Shown here: positions 45,865-54,840 of the stretch, one piece after another | Numbering within the stretch: the first letter of the stretch is position 1 | How the letters are laid out: every line of letters begins with the position of its first letter | DNA from: an uncultured Eubacteriales bacterium | GTDB taxonomy: Bacteria; Bacillota; Clostridia; Oscillospirales; CAG-272 | DNA length: 64,000 bases | Direction of reading: 5' to 3' | Assembly: GCA_948467545.1 (NCBI GenBank) | Contig: CAOKER010000010.1 | Location: 1 to 64,000, forward strand | Translations under genes and position numbers: made by a program | The notes under the pieces: generated by a model | What the model was told of the DNA's origin: nothing | What the model saw: the letters and a program-made list of their open reading frames with translations, nothing else | Databases searched by the model: none

Positions 45865-46068
45865 GTGATAATTACGGCAAAATCAAAGCTTGTGAAAGCA
45901 AACGAAAAAATTGCGGAAAAGGTCGTAGGTACCTTTGAAAAAATCGAAAATACTTTTGTAAGCGGCTACACGAAGATTGAAGATGCTTTTGTCGACCGGT
46001 ATCTTACAAAAGACGGCGAAAGTGTAGAAGAGGCAAAGAAAAGATTGAAGCGCGAAAGAGATTCTTAA
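45865..46068 (+). CDS. Small conserved helical protein
   Basis: Up to 67 residues: KSKLVKANEKIAEKVVGTFE, then IENTFVSGYTKIEDAFVDRY and a basic tail (EEAKKRLKRERD). This repeating amphipathic pattern is familiar from small proteins of many Clostridia, function unknown. The start is odd. GAAAGG touches the in-frame GTG at 45865, and the next codons with better spacing are ATA, ATT or ACG, so translation may begin at a non-standard codon. A very strong terminator follows. Confidence 0.7.
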   Translation: MIITAKSKLVKANEKIAEKVVGTFEKIENTFVSGYTKIEDAFVDRYLTKDGESVEEAKKRLKRERDS

Positions 46069-46080
46069 AATAATATATAT

Positions 46081-46124
46081 TGCCGACAAGCCCGTGCATT
46101 TTTTGTTGCACGGGCTTGTCGGCA
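46081..46124. terminator. Strong bidirectional terminator
   Basis: An 18-bp perfect stem, TGCCGACAAGCCCGTGCA (46081-46098) and its complement at 46107-46124, closes an 8-base loop. It separates the rightward small-protein gene from the leftward DUF3842 gene. Confidence 0.85.
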
Positions 46125-46162
46125 TATAATTATGTATCGGGAGAATAGAATCGGAATAACTT

Positions 46163-46567
46163 TTATTCTAAATTATTAATCTCTTCGATTACGCATTTAA
46201 TTAAGTAGTTTATATTTCCATTCTGTGCTCCGGCAATTATATTATCACATTGATTTACCGGAATCAAAATACGTTTTGCATTGCTTCTTCCAATTGCAAC
46301 GGCCATCTTTTCGGTGATTTCGCCGTAAAGAGAATCCGTTATAACTATCCCTATGGGACCGATTATTAAATCGGCTTTTCTGCATCCTACCACGACGGCA
46401 TTTTCTCCGGTTGCAACGTGATCGGCCCCTGCTTTCAGCATTGCGGCAGATGCTGTACTGTTGGTGCCTACGGCGGTTATTTCGGAGTTCGGAATGCTTC
46501 CCTTAATAGAAGAAACAAGCTGTTTTCCGATACCGCCTCCCTGAGCGTCAATTATAAGTATATTCAT
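46163..46567 (-). CDS. DUF3842 family protein
   Basis: A 134-residue protein opening MNILIIDAQGGGIGKQLVSS, a Rossmann-like nucleotide-binding start, with ITAVGTNSTASAAMLKAGAD, VGCRKADLIIGPIGIVITDS and GRSNAKRILIPVNQCDNIIA. This is the full DUF3842 pattern and length. The family is common in Clostridia and has no established role. GGAGGT lies eight bases before the ATG. It is monocistronic. Confidence 0.9.
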   Translation of the reverse strand: MNILIIDAQGGGIGKQLVSSIKGSIPNSEITAVGTNSTASAAMLKAGADHVATGENAVVVGCRKADLIIGPIGIVITDSLYGEITEKMAVAIGRSNAKRILIPVNQCDNIIAGAQNGNINYLIKCVIEEINNLE

Positions 46568-46714
46568 AATGGCTGACCTCCGTTTATGCTTTGGTTTATT
46601 GGTATGACCGCCTTTAACTTCTATTGAAAAATTATAGCATAAAGAGATTTATAAATCAACAGTATAACTGTATGAAAATATTTATAACTGTTATGTTATA
46701 GCTTAACCGTTATT

Positions 46715-46950
46715 TGTAAGCCTGCGGATATGTGTAAATCTATAGTTATGGTACAGGCAGCTGCCGTGTGTAGTTCAGGTATCATTTTTACAGACGGAAG
46801 GGGAATGTCAGAGTGTCTTCAAGACGCCCCATGTTTGGGTGGTAAATGCCGTAAGCGTCATCACTTACGGCTGCGATTGGGATTAAGCCGACGTTTGGTT
46901 CTTTTGACGGAGGATACTGTAATTTTACGGAGCCTCGGACAGTATCTTTA
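46715..46950 (+). ncRNA. Candidate structured RNA
   Basis: A GC-richer stretch within an AT-rich, gene-free 890-base interval. It contains clear stems: GGCAGCTGCC at about 46756, GTGTC/GACGC around 46813, GCCGTAAG (46848-46855) with CTTACGGC (46864-46871), and GATACTGT (46913-46920) with ACAGTATC (46939-46946), followed by AAAATTTTTTTT. TATAGC and TTATAAC upstream could form a promoter. The order of stems and unpaired purine-rich segments looks like a conserved RNA rather than spacer. I cannot assign a class; raiA-type RNA is one to test. Confidence 0.5.
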
Positions 46951-47086
46951 TGGGGTCAAAATTTTTTTTATATGTTTTCGTCACTTACTTAAAATATAAA
47001 AATATGTATAAAAACTGCGGCTGTATAAAAAAAGAATAAAAAAACGAAATTTTACAAAAAAGAATAAAATGGATAGTATTGAGGTA

Positions 47087-47115
47087 TTGACTTTTTTAAT
47101 AGAGAAAGTTATAAT
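47087..47115 (+). promoter_or_regulatory. Promoter of the capD-like gene
   Basis: TTGACT (47087-47092), 17-base spacer, TATAAT (47110-47115). The transcript would have a leader of about 335 bases before the ATG at 47457, unusually long, and this leader contains the 28-bp repeats. Confidence 0.8.
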
Positions 47116-47265
47116 ATTATTAATAATTATTAATAATAATTATTTTTTTTGTTCTATATACGAACGGTCAAAGCTTTTGTGAAAAATAATAAAAATTTTT
47201 TTGCTTTTATATGTCAGTGAAAACGTTATTTACTGCTTTATGAAACCGACTGATTAAAAATAATA

Positions 47266-47349
47266 AAATCGGACAAGACTGCGGAGATTTGAAAAGTCGA
47301 ACAGGGCTTCGGGAATATGAAAAATTGGACAAGGCTTCGGGAACGTGCA
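47266..47349 (+). repeat. Three 28-bp tandem repeats in the capD-like leader
   Basis: Units beginning AAAATCGGACAAGACTGCGG, AAAAGTCGAACAGGGCTTCG and AAAAATTGGACAAGGCTTCG run head to tail (27, 28 and 29 bases). Each ends in a GGGAA-x-x-TG-like segment. They lie in the untranslated leader of the following gene, so a binding or RNA-level role is possible. Confidence 0.7.
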
Positions 47350-47456
47350 AAAGCTGTGGTCATAAGTATGTAGGGTAAAGGATTATAAGTTTTGCGGTGA
47401 AAAGCCGGTATTATATAGGTATTATATATTTTTTAGAGATAGTATGAGGATTTACA

Positions 47457-49373
47457 ATGGATTTTCGAAAACTGTTGACCGGAAAAAGCAGAAAAATTGT
47501 GCTGTTTGTTTTTGACGTTATATGCTTTGCGTTAATCGATCTTTTTTATTATATTTTTGCAGCGCACAGTCATTATATAAACGTTTCCGACGGCGGTTTG
47601 TTTATCAGGAATTCTATTCTTTTAATTGTTTCCGTTTTCTCGGTTCGTGTGATTTTCAGGGTGTATGTCAATATCTGGAGATATACGAATACATATGCAA
47701 ATCTGAATCTTGTAATGTCGGATTTTTGCGGAACGGTTCTTGCTCTGCTTCTTTCGGCGATTATCGGAACTTGGGAAGGCATGTGGCATATAGCATTTGT
47801 CTCCTCGGTTAATTTAATTGCCGCTCTGACATCAAGGTTTTGTTATCGTCTGATTTACAAGCATATAAACAGAAACGAACCGGATCGCTTAATGGAAAAC
47901 GTTGCGATTGTCGGCGCGGGCCAGCTTGGAGCTTTTCTTGTAGACGATCTCAGACTTAACTCTCATTCGATTTATAGGCCTGTATTCTTTATAGATAACG
48001 ACAGAACAAAGGCGGGCAGCCGTATTTCCGGCATACCTGTTTTTCATGACGGGGATGATGTTGCCGCACTTATTAAAAAGTATTCGGTAAGTGAAGTTTT
48101 TATTGCAATTAATAATCTTGACAGCGATCTTGCATCATGGCTATATAATTTTTACAGCAAAACAGGCTGTCAGATTAAAATTTATGATACGCCAGTCCGT
48201 GAATTTACCGGGAAGCCGAAGAAACGTGTTATAAGGGACTTTCAGATTGAAGACATTCTTTTCCGCAAGCCTTTAAGCTTGGAGGATTGTGCCGTAAAGG
48301 ATTACTATGCGGGAAAAACCGTGCTCGTTACGGGCGGCGGAGGCTCTATCGGAAGCGAGCTTTGCCGTCAGATAGCGGCTTGCAGTCCGAAAAAGCTTAT
48401 AATTCTTGATATTTATGAGAACAACGCTTATGATATTCAGCAGGAGCTTTACCGTGACTGGGGTGAAAATATAAATCTTACGGTGGAAATTGCCTCGGTT
48501 CGTGACAGAAAGCGCCTTAATTGTATATTCAAAAGTTATCATCCCGATATTGTTTTTCACGCTGCTGCTCATAAGCATGTTCCTCTTATGGAATACAGCG
48601 GATGTGAGGCAATAAAGAATAATGTAATAGGAACGTATAATGTTGCCGATATGGCGGAAAAATACGGAACCGAAAAATTTATTCTTATATCAACCGATAA
48701 GGCTGTCAATCCCACTAATATAATGGGAGCTTCCAAACGTCTGTGTGAGATGATTGTTCAAAGCCGCATTGACAGCAAAACCTCGTTTGCGGCCGTTAGA
48801 TTTGGAAATGTACTCGGCTCCAACGGCTCTGTGATACCGCTGTTTAAACAGCAGATTGCGGATGGGGGACCTATTACAATTACCGATAAAAGAATCATAC
48901 GTTATTTTATGACGATTCCGGAGGCGAGCCAGCTTGTAATGCAGACGGGTGCTATGGCGAAAAAGGGCGAACTTTTTGTTCTCGATATGGGTAAGCCTGT
49001 CAGAATTTATGATTTGGCCGTAAATATGATTAAGCTTTCCGGTTTGGAACCCAATATCGATATTAAAATTGAAGAAATCGGCCTGCGTCCCGGTGAAAAG
49101 CTTTATGAAGAGCTTCTTATGAAAACCGAGCATCTTACCAAAACCGAAAATAATATGATATTTATCGAAAAGGATGTAGCGCTTTCACGTTCTGCGGTAG
49201 ACGAAAAAATCAAAATACTGAATGACGCAGTTGCCGCGGTCGAAGCCGGGGCGGAGAGATCTTATATAAGGTATGCGGTAGCAAATGTAGTCCCTACTTT
49301 CCATGAGCCTGATGAGATTAACTGTACGGCCGAGAGCTCCGCTGAAATGAAAACGATGCAGATGAGTATTTGA
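47457..49373 (+). CDS. CapD/PglF-type nucleoside-diphosphate-sugar dehydratase
   Basis: A 638-residue membrane enzyme. Four N-terminal helices (residues 15-130) precede a CoA-binding-like Rossmann domain (VAIVGAGQLGAFLVDDLRLN) and the catalytic short-chain dehydrogenase domain: VLVTGGGGSIGSELCRQIA for NAD, AAAHKHVPLMEYSGCEAIKN, and ISTDKAVNPTNIMGASKRLC with the active-site Lys. The length and layout are those of UDP-GlcNAc 4,6-dehydratases that start synthesis of bacillosamine or similar sugars for capsule or glycan. The ATG has GAGGAT upstream. No other glycan genes flank it, so it acts alone here. Confidence 0.9.
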   Translation: MDFRKLLTGKSRKIVLFVFDVICFALIDLFYYIFAAHSHYINVSDGGLFIRNSILLIVSVFSVRVIFRVYVNIWRYTNTYANLNLVMSDFCGTVLALLLSAIIGTWEGMWHIAFVSSVNLIAALTSRFCYRLIYKHINRNEPDRLMENVAIVGAGQLGAFLVDDLRLNSHSIYRPVFFIDNDRTKAGSRISGIPVFHDGDDVAALIKKYSVSEVFIAINNLDSDLASWLYNFYSKTGCQIKIYDTPVREFTGKPKKRVIRDFQIEDILFRKPLSLEDCAVKDYYAGKTVLVTGGGGSIGSELCRQIAACSPKKLIILDIYENNAYDIQQELYRDWGENINLTVEIASVRDRKRLNCIFKSYHPDIVFHAAAHKHVPLMEYSGCEAIKNNVIGTYNVADMAEKYGTEKFILISTDKAVNPTNIMGASKRLCEMIVQSRIDSKTSFAAVRFGNVLGSNGSVIPLFKQQIADGGPITITDKRIIRYFMTIPEASQLVMQTGAMAKKGELFVLDMGKPVRIYDLAVNMIKLSGLEPNIDIKIEEIGLRPGEKLYEELLMKTEHLTKTENNMIFIEKDVALSRSAVDEKIKILNDAVAAVEAGAERSYIRYAVANVVPTFHEPDEINCTAESSAEMKTMQMSI

Positions 49374-49405
49374 TGCGGAAAGCATAACATTATGTAAAAT
49401 TGTAT

Positions 49406-49441
49406 AAATTTCACCTCATTTTATATGCGGTGAAATTTTTT
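49406..49441 (+). terminator. Terminator after the capD-like gene
   Basis: AAATTTCACC (49406-49415) and GGTGAAATTT (49429-49438) form a 10-bp stem with a 13-base loop, followed by T. It lies just before the MFS transporter gene. Confidence 0.85.
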
Positions 49442-49509
49442 ACTTTTTGTGTAATGGGGTATTGATGGATATTTATAGTTTTCGTATAACAAGAAGGCTG
49501 GACTTAAAG

Positions 49510-50802
49510 ATGAATGTTACCATTTCAAAAAAACAGATTGACCGCGGAGCCCGCAAAGTATTTTTGCTCTGCGTGCTTGCTTACACTGCCATATATGTCG
49601 GAAGAAAGAACTTTTCCGTATGCCTTTCCGCGATGATTTCAGAGGGATTTATCGACAAGGTTGCGGGAGGCGCGGCAGGAACCGCGTTTCTCGTCGTATA
49701 TGCTGTCGGACAATTTATAAACGGAATGATTTCTGACCGTGTTTCATCATCATTTATGATTACTGTCGGATTGCTGGGAGCCGGTGCGGCAAACATAAGT
49801 ATGGCATTTAATCGTTTTTCTCAGATTGTTCCGGTTATATGGTGTATATGCGGAATTTTTTGTTCTATGCTGTGGTCTGCGGTAATAAAATGTATCGCTC
49901 AGTGGCTTCCCTCGGAACGTGTTGAGCGTGCAGGCGTGAATTTGTCGGTTACCGTGCCTCTCGGCTCGGTAATTACATATCTGATTGCAACGTTTTCTCT
50001 TCGCTGCGCCGGTTGGAGAACTGTTTTTTTGATATGCGGCTCTGTTTGTATTATTTCCGGATTTGTTTTTATATTTTCGGTAAAACACATGGCAGAATAT
50101 ATTGAATATATTTCAAGAGGCGGCGGAGAGTACCGCGGAAAGTCTGATATTTCGGCGTCAGGTACAAATAGTATGAGTTCGGGCTTGATTTCCTTAATAT
50201 TTTCATTTGAAATGCTTCTAATAATCGCTTCTGTAATGTGCAACGGTGTTTTGAAGGATGGACTTGACCTTTGGACGCCTACATTTATCAGTGAATACTT
50301 TGAAGTATCGGCGTCTTTTACGGCCTTGCTTATGTCTTTAATTCCCTTGCTGAATGTAGCCGGGGCATATCTTTCCGAATTTTTTTATTCTAAAATGCAT
50401 CTTGATGAGATGTCTGTGACTGCGGTTATGTACGGAATTGCCGTTCTGTGTTTTATACCTGTATGTATTTTTACGGCGGCAGGTGTAACAGGCGTTTTTG
50501 GCAGATGGGTATCTGTTATATTGCTTGCATTTATTATGATGACAACGACCGGCGCGAACACTATGCTTATGACGTTTATACCTCTCAGATATAAGCGTAG
50601 CGGAAGGGTATCCGGTATATCCGGAATGCTTAACGCCTTTTCATATGCCGGCGCGGCGTGCTCCGGCATTACCGTCGGCTTGATTTCCGAGTACGGCGGA
50701 TGGAGCGTTACAATTCTTTCTTTCGCTGCAATTTCTTTGCTTGGCGCTGCTATATCCGCAATTTGTATCAGATTGTGGCGAGGTAAAATATCAACGCTGT
50801 AG
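49510..50802 (+). CDS. MFS transporter, organophosphate:phosphate antiporter type
   Basis: About 430 residues from ATG 49510, where the usual N-terminal basic segment begins (KKQIDRGARKVF). Upstream in-frame starts at 49447 and 49465 are also possible. Twelve helices. The first contains YTAIYVGRKNFSVCLSAMI, the Y-x-x-R-x-x-F pattern of GlpT/UhpT-type antiporters; FINGMISDRVSSSFMITVG is the MFS loop 2-3 signature. It may import glycerol-3-phosphate or hexose-phosphate in exchange for phosphate, but the substrate cannot be read from sequence. A bidirectional terminator follows at 50869-50907. Confidence 0.85.
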   Translation: MNVTISKKQIDRGARKVFLLCVLAYTAIYVGRKNFSVCLSAMISEGFIDKVAGGAAGTAFLVVYAVGQFINGMISDRVSSSFMITVGLLGAGAANISMAFNRFSQIVPVIWCICGIFCSMLWSAVIKCIAQWLPSERVERAGVNLSVTVPLGSVITYLIATFSLRCAGWRTVFLICGSVCIISGFVFIFSVKHMAEYIEYISRGGGEYRGKSDISASGTNSMSSGLISLIFSFEMLLIIASVMCNGVLKDGLDLWTPTFISEYFEVSASFTALLMSLIPLLNVAGAYLSEFFYSKMHLDEMSVTAVMYGIAVLCFIPVCIFTAAGVTGVFGRWVSVILLAFIMMTTTGANTMLMTFIPLRYKRSGRVSGISGMLNAFSYAGAACSGITVGLISEYGGWSVTILSFAAISLLGAAISAICIRLWRGKISTL

Positions 50803-50868
50803 TTTTTTACTGAATGTTTTAGTTTTAAAATCAATCTCTTACCGCTTGTTGAAACAAATTTAAAATAA

Positions 50869-50907
50869 ATCGGCATTCCCTTAAAAAATAATTTCGGGAA
50901 TGCCGAT
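50869..50907. terminator. Bidirectional terminator between MFS and nucleoside ABC genes
   Basis: ATCGGCATTCCC (50869-50880) and GGGAATGCCGAT (50896-50907) form a perfect 12-bp stem with an A/T-rich loop. It serves the convergent transcription units on both sides. Confidence 0.85.
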
Positions 50908-50920
50908 CTGCTTTATAAAA

Positions 50921-51910
50921 TTATCTTTCCTCACGGAAATATGCTAAACCGAGACTTGCCGGCGGTTGATTTTCACGCTTTTTTCTGATGCTTGTGGCTA
51001 CCAATACCACAATTGTAACAACATACGGAAGCATTTTAAAAAGTTCCTGAGAGCTTCTGCTTAATCCCGGAATAAATAGATATACAATATAAAGTCCGCC
51101 GAAAAGGATTGAGCCGATTATGCCTATATCGGGCTTCCAAATTGCGAAAATTACGAGAGCTATCGCAAGCCATCCCCTGTCTCCAAAGCCGTTGTTGGAC
51201 CATACGCCCATTGTATAATCCATTACATAGTAGAGACCTCCGAGTCCGGCAATTACGCTTCCGACGCAGGTGGCAATGTATTTATAAAAGCTGACATTTA
51301 TTCCGGCTGCATCGGCAGTTGCGGGATTTTCACCTACGGCACGCAGCTGCAGTCCGATTCTCGTGTGCTTAAAAAAGAAAGCGGAAAACAAAGCTATGAT
51401 TACGGCAAGGTATGCAAGAAAACCGTACGAAAGGAAGATTTCTCCGAACCAGCCGAGCTTTTCTGCGAACGGCAGTTGTGCGCGGAAGAAGTTGCTTGTC
51501 TTTATAAGAGAAACCGAAGCGGTCTGGCTTCCCGTAAGACTTGCAAGCGAACCTCCGAAAAAGTTGCCGAAGCCGATTCCGAATGTGGTGAGCGCAAGTC
51601 CTGTGACGTTTTGATTTGCTCTTAAGGTAACGGTTAAAAAACAGTAGATGAGTCCCATCAAAACGGATCCGACTATAGATGAAAGAACAGGAATTGCAAT
51701 TGCAAGAAAAGCATTTAGAGGCTCTGCAGAGGGTACGGACTGCTCGTAGAGGAAAGCACCGATAACTCCGCATATACTGCCTACATACATGACTCCGGGA
51801 ATTCCAAGATTTAAATTTCCGGATTTTTCGGTGATAATCTCTCCGGTCGAACCGTAAAGAAGCGGTATTCCCTGAACAATTGCACGCTGAAGAACAGTTG
51901 AAATAATCAT
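50921..51910 (-). CDS. Nucleoside ABC transporter permease (NupQ/YufQ-like)
   Basis: A 329-residue membrane protein of the BPD_transp_2 family with about eight helices. Family marks: LLYGSTGEIITEKSGNLNLG near the N-terminus, LTVTLRANQNVTGLALTTFG and LRAVGENPATADAAGINVSF in the cytoplasmic loop that meets the ATPase. It starts one base after the stop of the upstream permease, so both are translated together. With its partner it forms the channel of a BmpA-type purine nucleoside importer. The terminator after it closes the operon. Confidence 0.9.
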   Translation of the reverse strand: MIISTVLQRAIVQGIPLLYGSTGEIITEKSGNLNLGIPGVMYVGSICGVIGAFLYEQSVPSAEPLNAFLAIAIPVLSSIVGSVLMGLIYCFLTVTLRANQNVTGLALTTFGIGFGNFFGGSLASLTGSQTASVSLIKTSNFFRAQLPFAEKLGWFGEIFLSYGFLAYLAVIIALFSAFFFKHTRIGLQLRAVGENPATADAAGINVSFYKYIATCVGSVIAGLGGLYYVMDYTMGVWSNNGFGDRGWLAIALVIFAIWKPDIGIIGSILFGGLYIVYLFIPGLSRSSQELFKMLPYVVTIVVLVATSIRKKRENQPPASLGLAYFREER

Positions 51911-53026
51911 TTATTTTTCCTCCTTATGAGCGCGCCTTACAAGCTTATAATTTATAAAGAATTCACTTCCGATTATGAAAAACAGAATAATCCCGGAGAT
52001 TATATCCGCAAAAGCTTCGTTTAGACGAAAAACGGTTGCAATTTCACTTGCTCCGCGGTCTAAAAATACAAGAAGAAATGATGTCAATATCATATAAATG
52101 GGATTGAATTTTGCAAGCCATGATACCATAATCGCGGTAAAACCGCGTCCGTCAGCCGTTGTGGTTGCAATTGTGTGATTAGTACCCGCCACAAGGATGA
52201 GGCCGGCAATTCCGCATATCGCACCCGAAAGCGCCATTGTTCGTATAATTGTTTTTTTCACGTTGATACCGACATAGCGTGCGGTATTTTCACTTTCTCC
52301 GACGACCGAAAGTTCGTAGCCGTGTTTGCTGAAATTTAAGTATACATACATTATAATCAGGATTGCAATAACAATGAGAATATTTATGGTATAGTCCTGT
52401 CCTAAAAGTGAGGGAAACCAGCCTTCATGACCGGACTGATTTATAATTCCGATTTTGCCGGAACCCTTGGGGACCTCCCATTTTACAATAAAATATTGGA
52501 TAAGCTGCATTGCTACGTAATTCATCATTAATGTAAAAAGCGTTTCGTTTGTGCTCCAGTTCGCTTTGCATACGGCGGGAATAATTCCCCATATTGCGCC
52601 TGCCGCAATCGAACAGATAACCATAACCGTCATCAGCAGCCAAGCGGGCAGCTTGCTTCCGAGTGTAATCATACATGCTGCCGCCGCAAGGCCTCCTATA
52701 AGTACCTGACCTTCCGCGCCGATATTCCAGAAACGCATTTTAAATGCGGGAGTAACGGCCAGCGCAATGCATAGCAGAAGCGCAACGTTTTGCATGAGCT
52801 GCCAGATTCTGCGAGCGGTACCGAATGCGCCCTTGAACATTGTGGCATAAACTTCGAGCGGATTTTGTCCGGTCAGCATTATTGTGACGACGGCCGAGAC
52901 GATAAGCGCAAGCAAGACAGCCGTTATTCGGACAAGCCATGACTGCCACCACGGCATTTCGTCGCGTTTTGTGATATGGATAAACGGCTCACGTATTTCT
53001 TTTTCGGCATTTTTAGTTGCTGCCAT
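51911..53026 (-). CDS. Nucleoside ABC transporter permease (NupP/YufP-like)
   Basis: 371 residues from ATG 53026; GCAGGTGA is upstream, and the in-frame GTG at 53035 is a less likely start. BPD_transp_2 permease with marks LTGQNPLEVYATMFKGAFGT, MRFWNIGAEGQVLIGGLAAA, ANWSTNETLFTLMMNYVAMQ and VVGESENTARYVGINVKKTI (the EAA-like loop). The N-terminal 40 residues are cytoplasmic and charged. It overlaps the ATPase gene by 14 bases. It pairs with the permease downstream to form the translocation path. Confidence 0.9.
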   Translation of the reverse strand: MAATKNAEKEIREPFIHITKRDEMPWWQSWLVRITAVLLALIVSAVVTIMLTGQNPLEVYATMFKGAFGTARRIWQLMQNVALLLCIALAVTPAFKMRFWNIGAEGQVLIGGLAAAACMITLGSKLPAWLLMTVMVICSIAAGAIWGIIPAVCKANWSTNETLFTLMMNYVAMQLIQYFIVKWEVPKGSGKIGIINQSGHEGWFPSLLGQDYTINILIVIAILIIMYVYLNFSKHGYELSVVGESENTARYVGINVKKTIIRTMALSGAICGIAGLILVAGTNHTIATTTADGRGFTAIMVSWLAKFNPIYMILTSFLLVFLDRGASEIATVFRLNEAFADIISGIILFFIIGSEFFINYKLVRRAHKEEK

Positions 53027-54641
53027 CGGATTCACCTGCCTTTATCGTCTTTTCCGGGTGTGGGCTTTCCGCTCCGGAATTATTTTCGGGGCAGTCTCTT
53101 TTATTTTCGCTCAGACCGCTTTTCTTGTTTTTTGTCATAAGGAAACCTATTTCTTCCTTTTTTGCATTTCTGCCGTCTACGATTCCGGTAATTCTGCCGG
53201 AATTGATTACCATAATTCGATCGCACAGCTCAATCAAAACGTCGAGATCTTCTCCGACGAATATTACGGCAACACCGGATTCTTTTTGTTTTGTGAGCAA
53301 ATTGTATATTGTATATGATGAGTTAATATCAAGCCCGCGGACGGGGTACGCGGTCATAAGAACCGAAGGCGCAGAAGAAATTTCGCGTCCGACAAGCACT
53401 TTTTGCACATTTCCGCCGGATAATTTACGTACGGGAGTATAAGCGCTCGGAGTGACGACCTGTAAACTGTCGATTATCTGATCCGCAAGACTGTGGGGAT
53501 TTTTTCGGTTAAGAAACAGCGATTTGCCTTTTCGGTAGCTGCGGAGCATCATATTGTCAATTATATTCATATTTCCGACAAGTCCCATACCGAGGCGGTC
53601 CTCAGGGACAAATGACAGTCGTACTCCGAGCTCGCGTATCTGAATCGGTGTACGGTCACGCAGATTTACCGAATTTCCGCTTTTTGGATCTGAATATAAT
53701 ATTTCACCGTCGTCAAGACGCTGAAGCCCCGCAATAGCTTCGAGCAGCTCTCTTTGACCGCTTCCTGCTATTCCCGCTATACCGAGAATTTCGCCGGAAC
53801 GTGCCTCAAAGGATATATCGTCAAGAATTTTTAGGCCGTCTGTTCCTGTGAAGCTGACATGCTTTACTATAAGGCGGTCGCAGACGTTTTTCGGTTCGGT
53901 GCGCTCGATGTTTAGCGTTATTTTTTTGCCCACCATCATTTCCGTAAGCTTCGCTTCATCCGTTTCGCGGGTTTCGACCGTCGCCACGTGCTGCCCTTTG
54001 CAGAGAACGGCTACGCGATCTGAGATTTCAAGTACCTCATGAAGCTTATGTGTAATAATTATTACAGATTTTCTTTCGGAGCGCATTCGCCTAAGAACTG
54101 AAAACAGACGGTCGGTTTCCTGCGGAGTGAGAACCGCCGTGGGTTCATCGAGAATAAGTATATCGGCGCCTCGGTACAGTACCTTGATAATTTCTACCGT
54201 TTGTTTTTCAGATACCGACATTTCATATATCTTTTTGTCCGGTTCGAGGCTGAAGCCGTAACGTTCGGTAATTTCCGCAATTCTCTTTTTTGCCTCTGAG
54301 ATCGAAAATTTTTTTCCGTCGTCTATTCCGAGGATGATATTTTCGGCGGCCGTAAATACGTCGACAAGTTTAAAATGCTGGTGAATCATTCCTATTTTAT
54401 AACGGAATGCATCCTTTGGAGAGCGAATTACGACTTCATCTCCGCCTACTAAAATCTGACCGTCGTCCGGAAAATAAATTCCGGAAATCATATTCATAAG
54501 TGTGGTTTTTCCGCTTCCGTTTTCTCCCAAAATGGCAAGAATTTCACCATTTCGGACGTCAAGGTCTACATTATAATTAGCGATAACATGTCCGAATTTT
54601 TTCGTTACATGCTTTAGCTCAATAGCAACAGCATTGTTCAC
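53013..54641 (-). CDS. Nucleoside ABC transporter ATP-binding protein (NupO/YufO-like)
   Basis: A 542-residue tandem ATPase. GTG at 54641 has GGAGG seven bases upstream. The first domain has Walker A ILGENGSGKTTLMNMISG, signature MSVSEKQTVEIIKVL and Walker B ILILDEPTAVLTP. The second has a degenerate Walker A (GIAGSGQRELLEAIAG), signature KLSGGNVQKVLVGREI and VRGLDINSSYT in place of a canonical Walker B. This asymmetry is normal for sugar and nucleoside importers of this class. The C-terminal 40 residues are hydrophilic and not conserved to my knowledge. It drives import with the two permeases downstream. Confidence 0.92.
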   Translation of the reverse strand: MNNAVAIELKHVTKKFGHVIANYNVDLDVRNGEILAILGENGSGKTTLMNMISGIYFPDDGQILVGGDEVVIRSPKDAFRYKIGMIHQHFKLVDVFTAAENIILGIDDGKKFSISEAKKRIAEITERYGFSLEPDKKIYEMSVSEKQTVEIIKVLYRGADILILDEPTAVLTPQETDRLFSVLRRMRSERKSVIIITHKLHEVLEISDRVAVLCKGQHVATVETRETDEAKLTEMMVGKKITLNIERTEPKNVCDRLIVKHVSFTGTDGLKILDDISFEARSGEILGIAGIAGSGQRELLEAIAGLQRLDDGEILYSDPKSGNSVNLRDRTPIQIRELGVRLSFVPEDRLGMGLVGNMNIIDNMMLRSYRKGKSLFLNRKNPHSLADQIIDSLQVVTPSAYTPVRKLSGGNVQKVLVGREISSAPSVLMTAYPVRGLDINSSYTIYNLLTKQKESGVAVIFVGEDLDVLIELCDRIMVINSGRITGIVDGRNAKKEEIGFLMTKNKKSGLSENKRDCPENNSGAESPHPEKTIKAGESDGSN

Positions 54642-54763
54642 ACCGTTACCTCCAATTTGAAATTCTTAATGAATCGGACTGTAAAATTAATTTAAAAGTA
54701 AAACACACCGTGACGATGTTTTGTCTATTATAAATTAATTTGTCGGTTATAAAATCAAAAAAA

Positions 54764-54783
54764 GGCGGGGCAGTCGCCCCGCC
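54764..54783 (-). terminator. Terminator between the binding protein and ATPase genes
   Basis: GGCGGGGC, a 4-base loop and GCCCCGCC, followed in the minus direction by seven T. It should stop most transcripts after the lipoprotein gene, so the binding protein is made in excess over the membrane parts. Confidence 0.88.
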
Positions 54784-54840
54784 CTTGAAAAAACAGTAAT
54801 AAACCGCATTCGACGCGATTTATCTGCTCAGGCATTATAA

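Noticed and set aside
46715-46950. Cobalamin riboswitch
   Set aside because: GGTG-like and AAGCC-like fragments occur, but the conserved B12 box and core order are missing, and the next gene is a sugar dehydratase 500 bases away.
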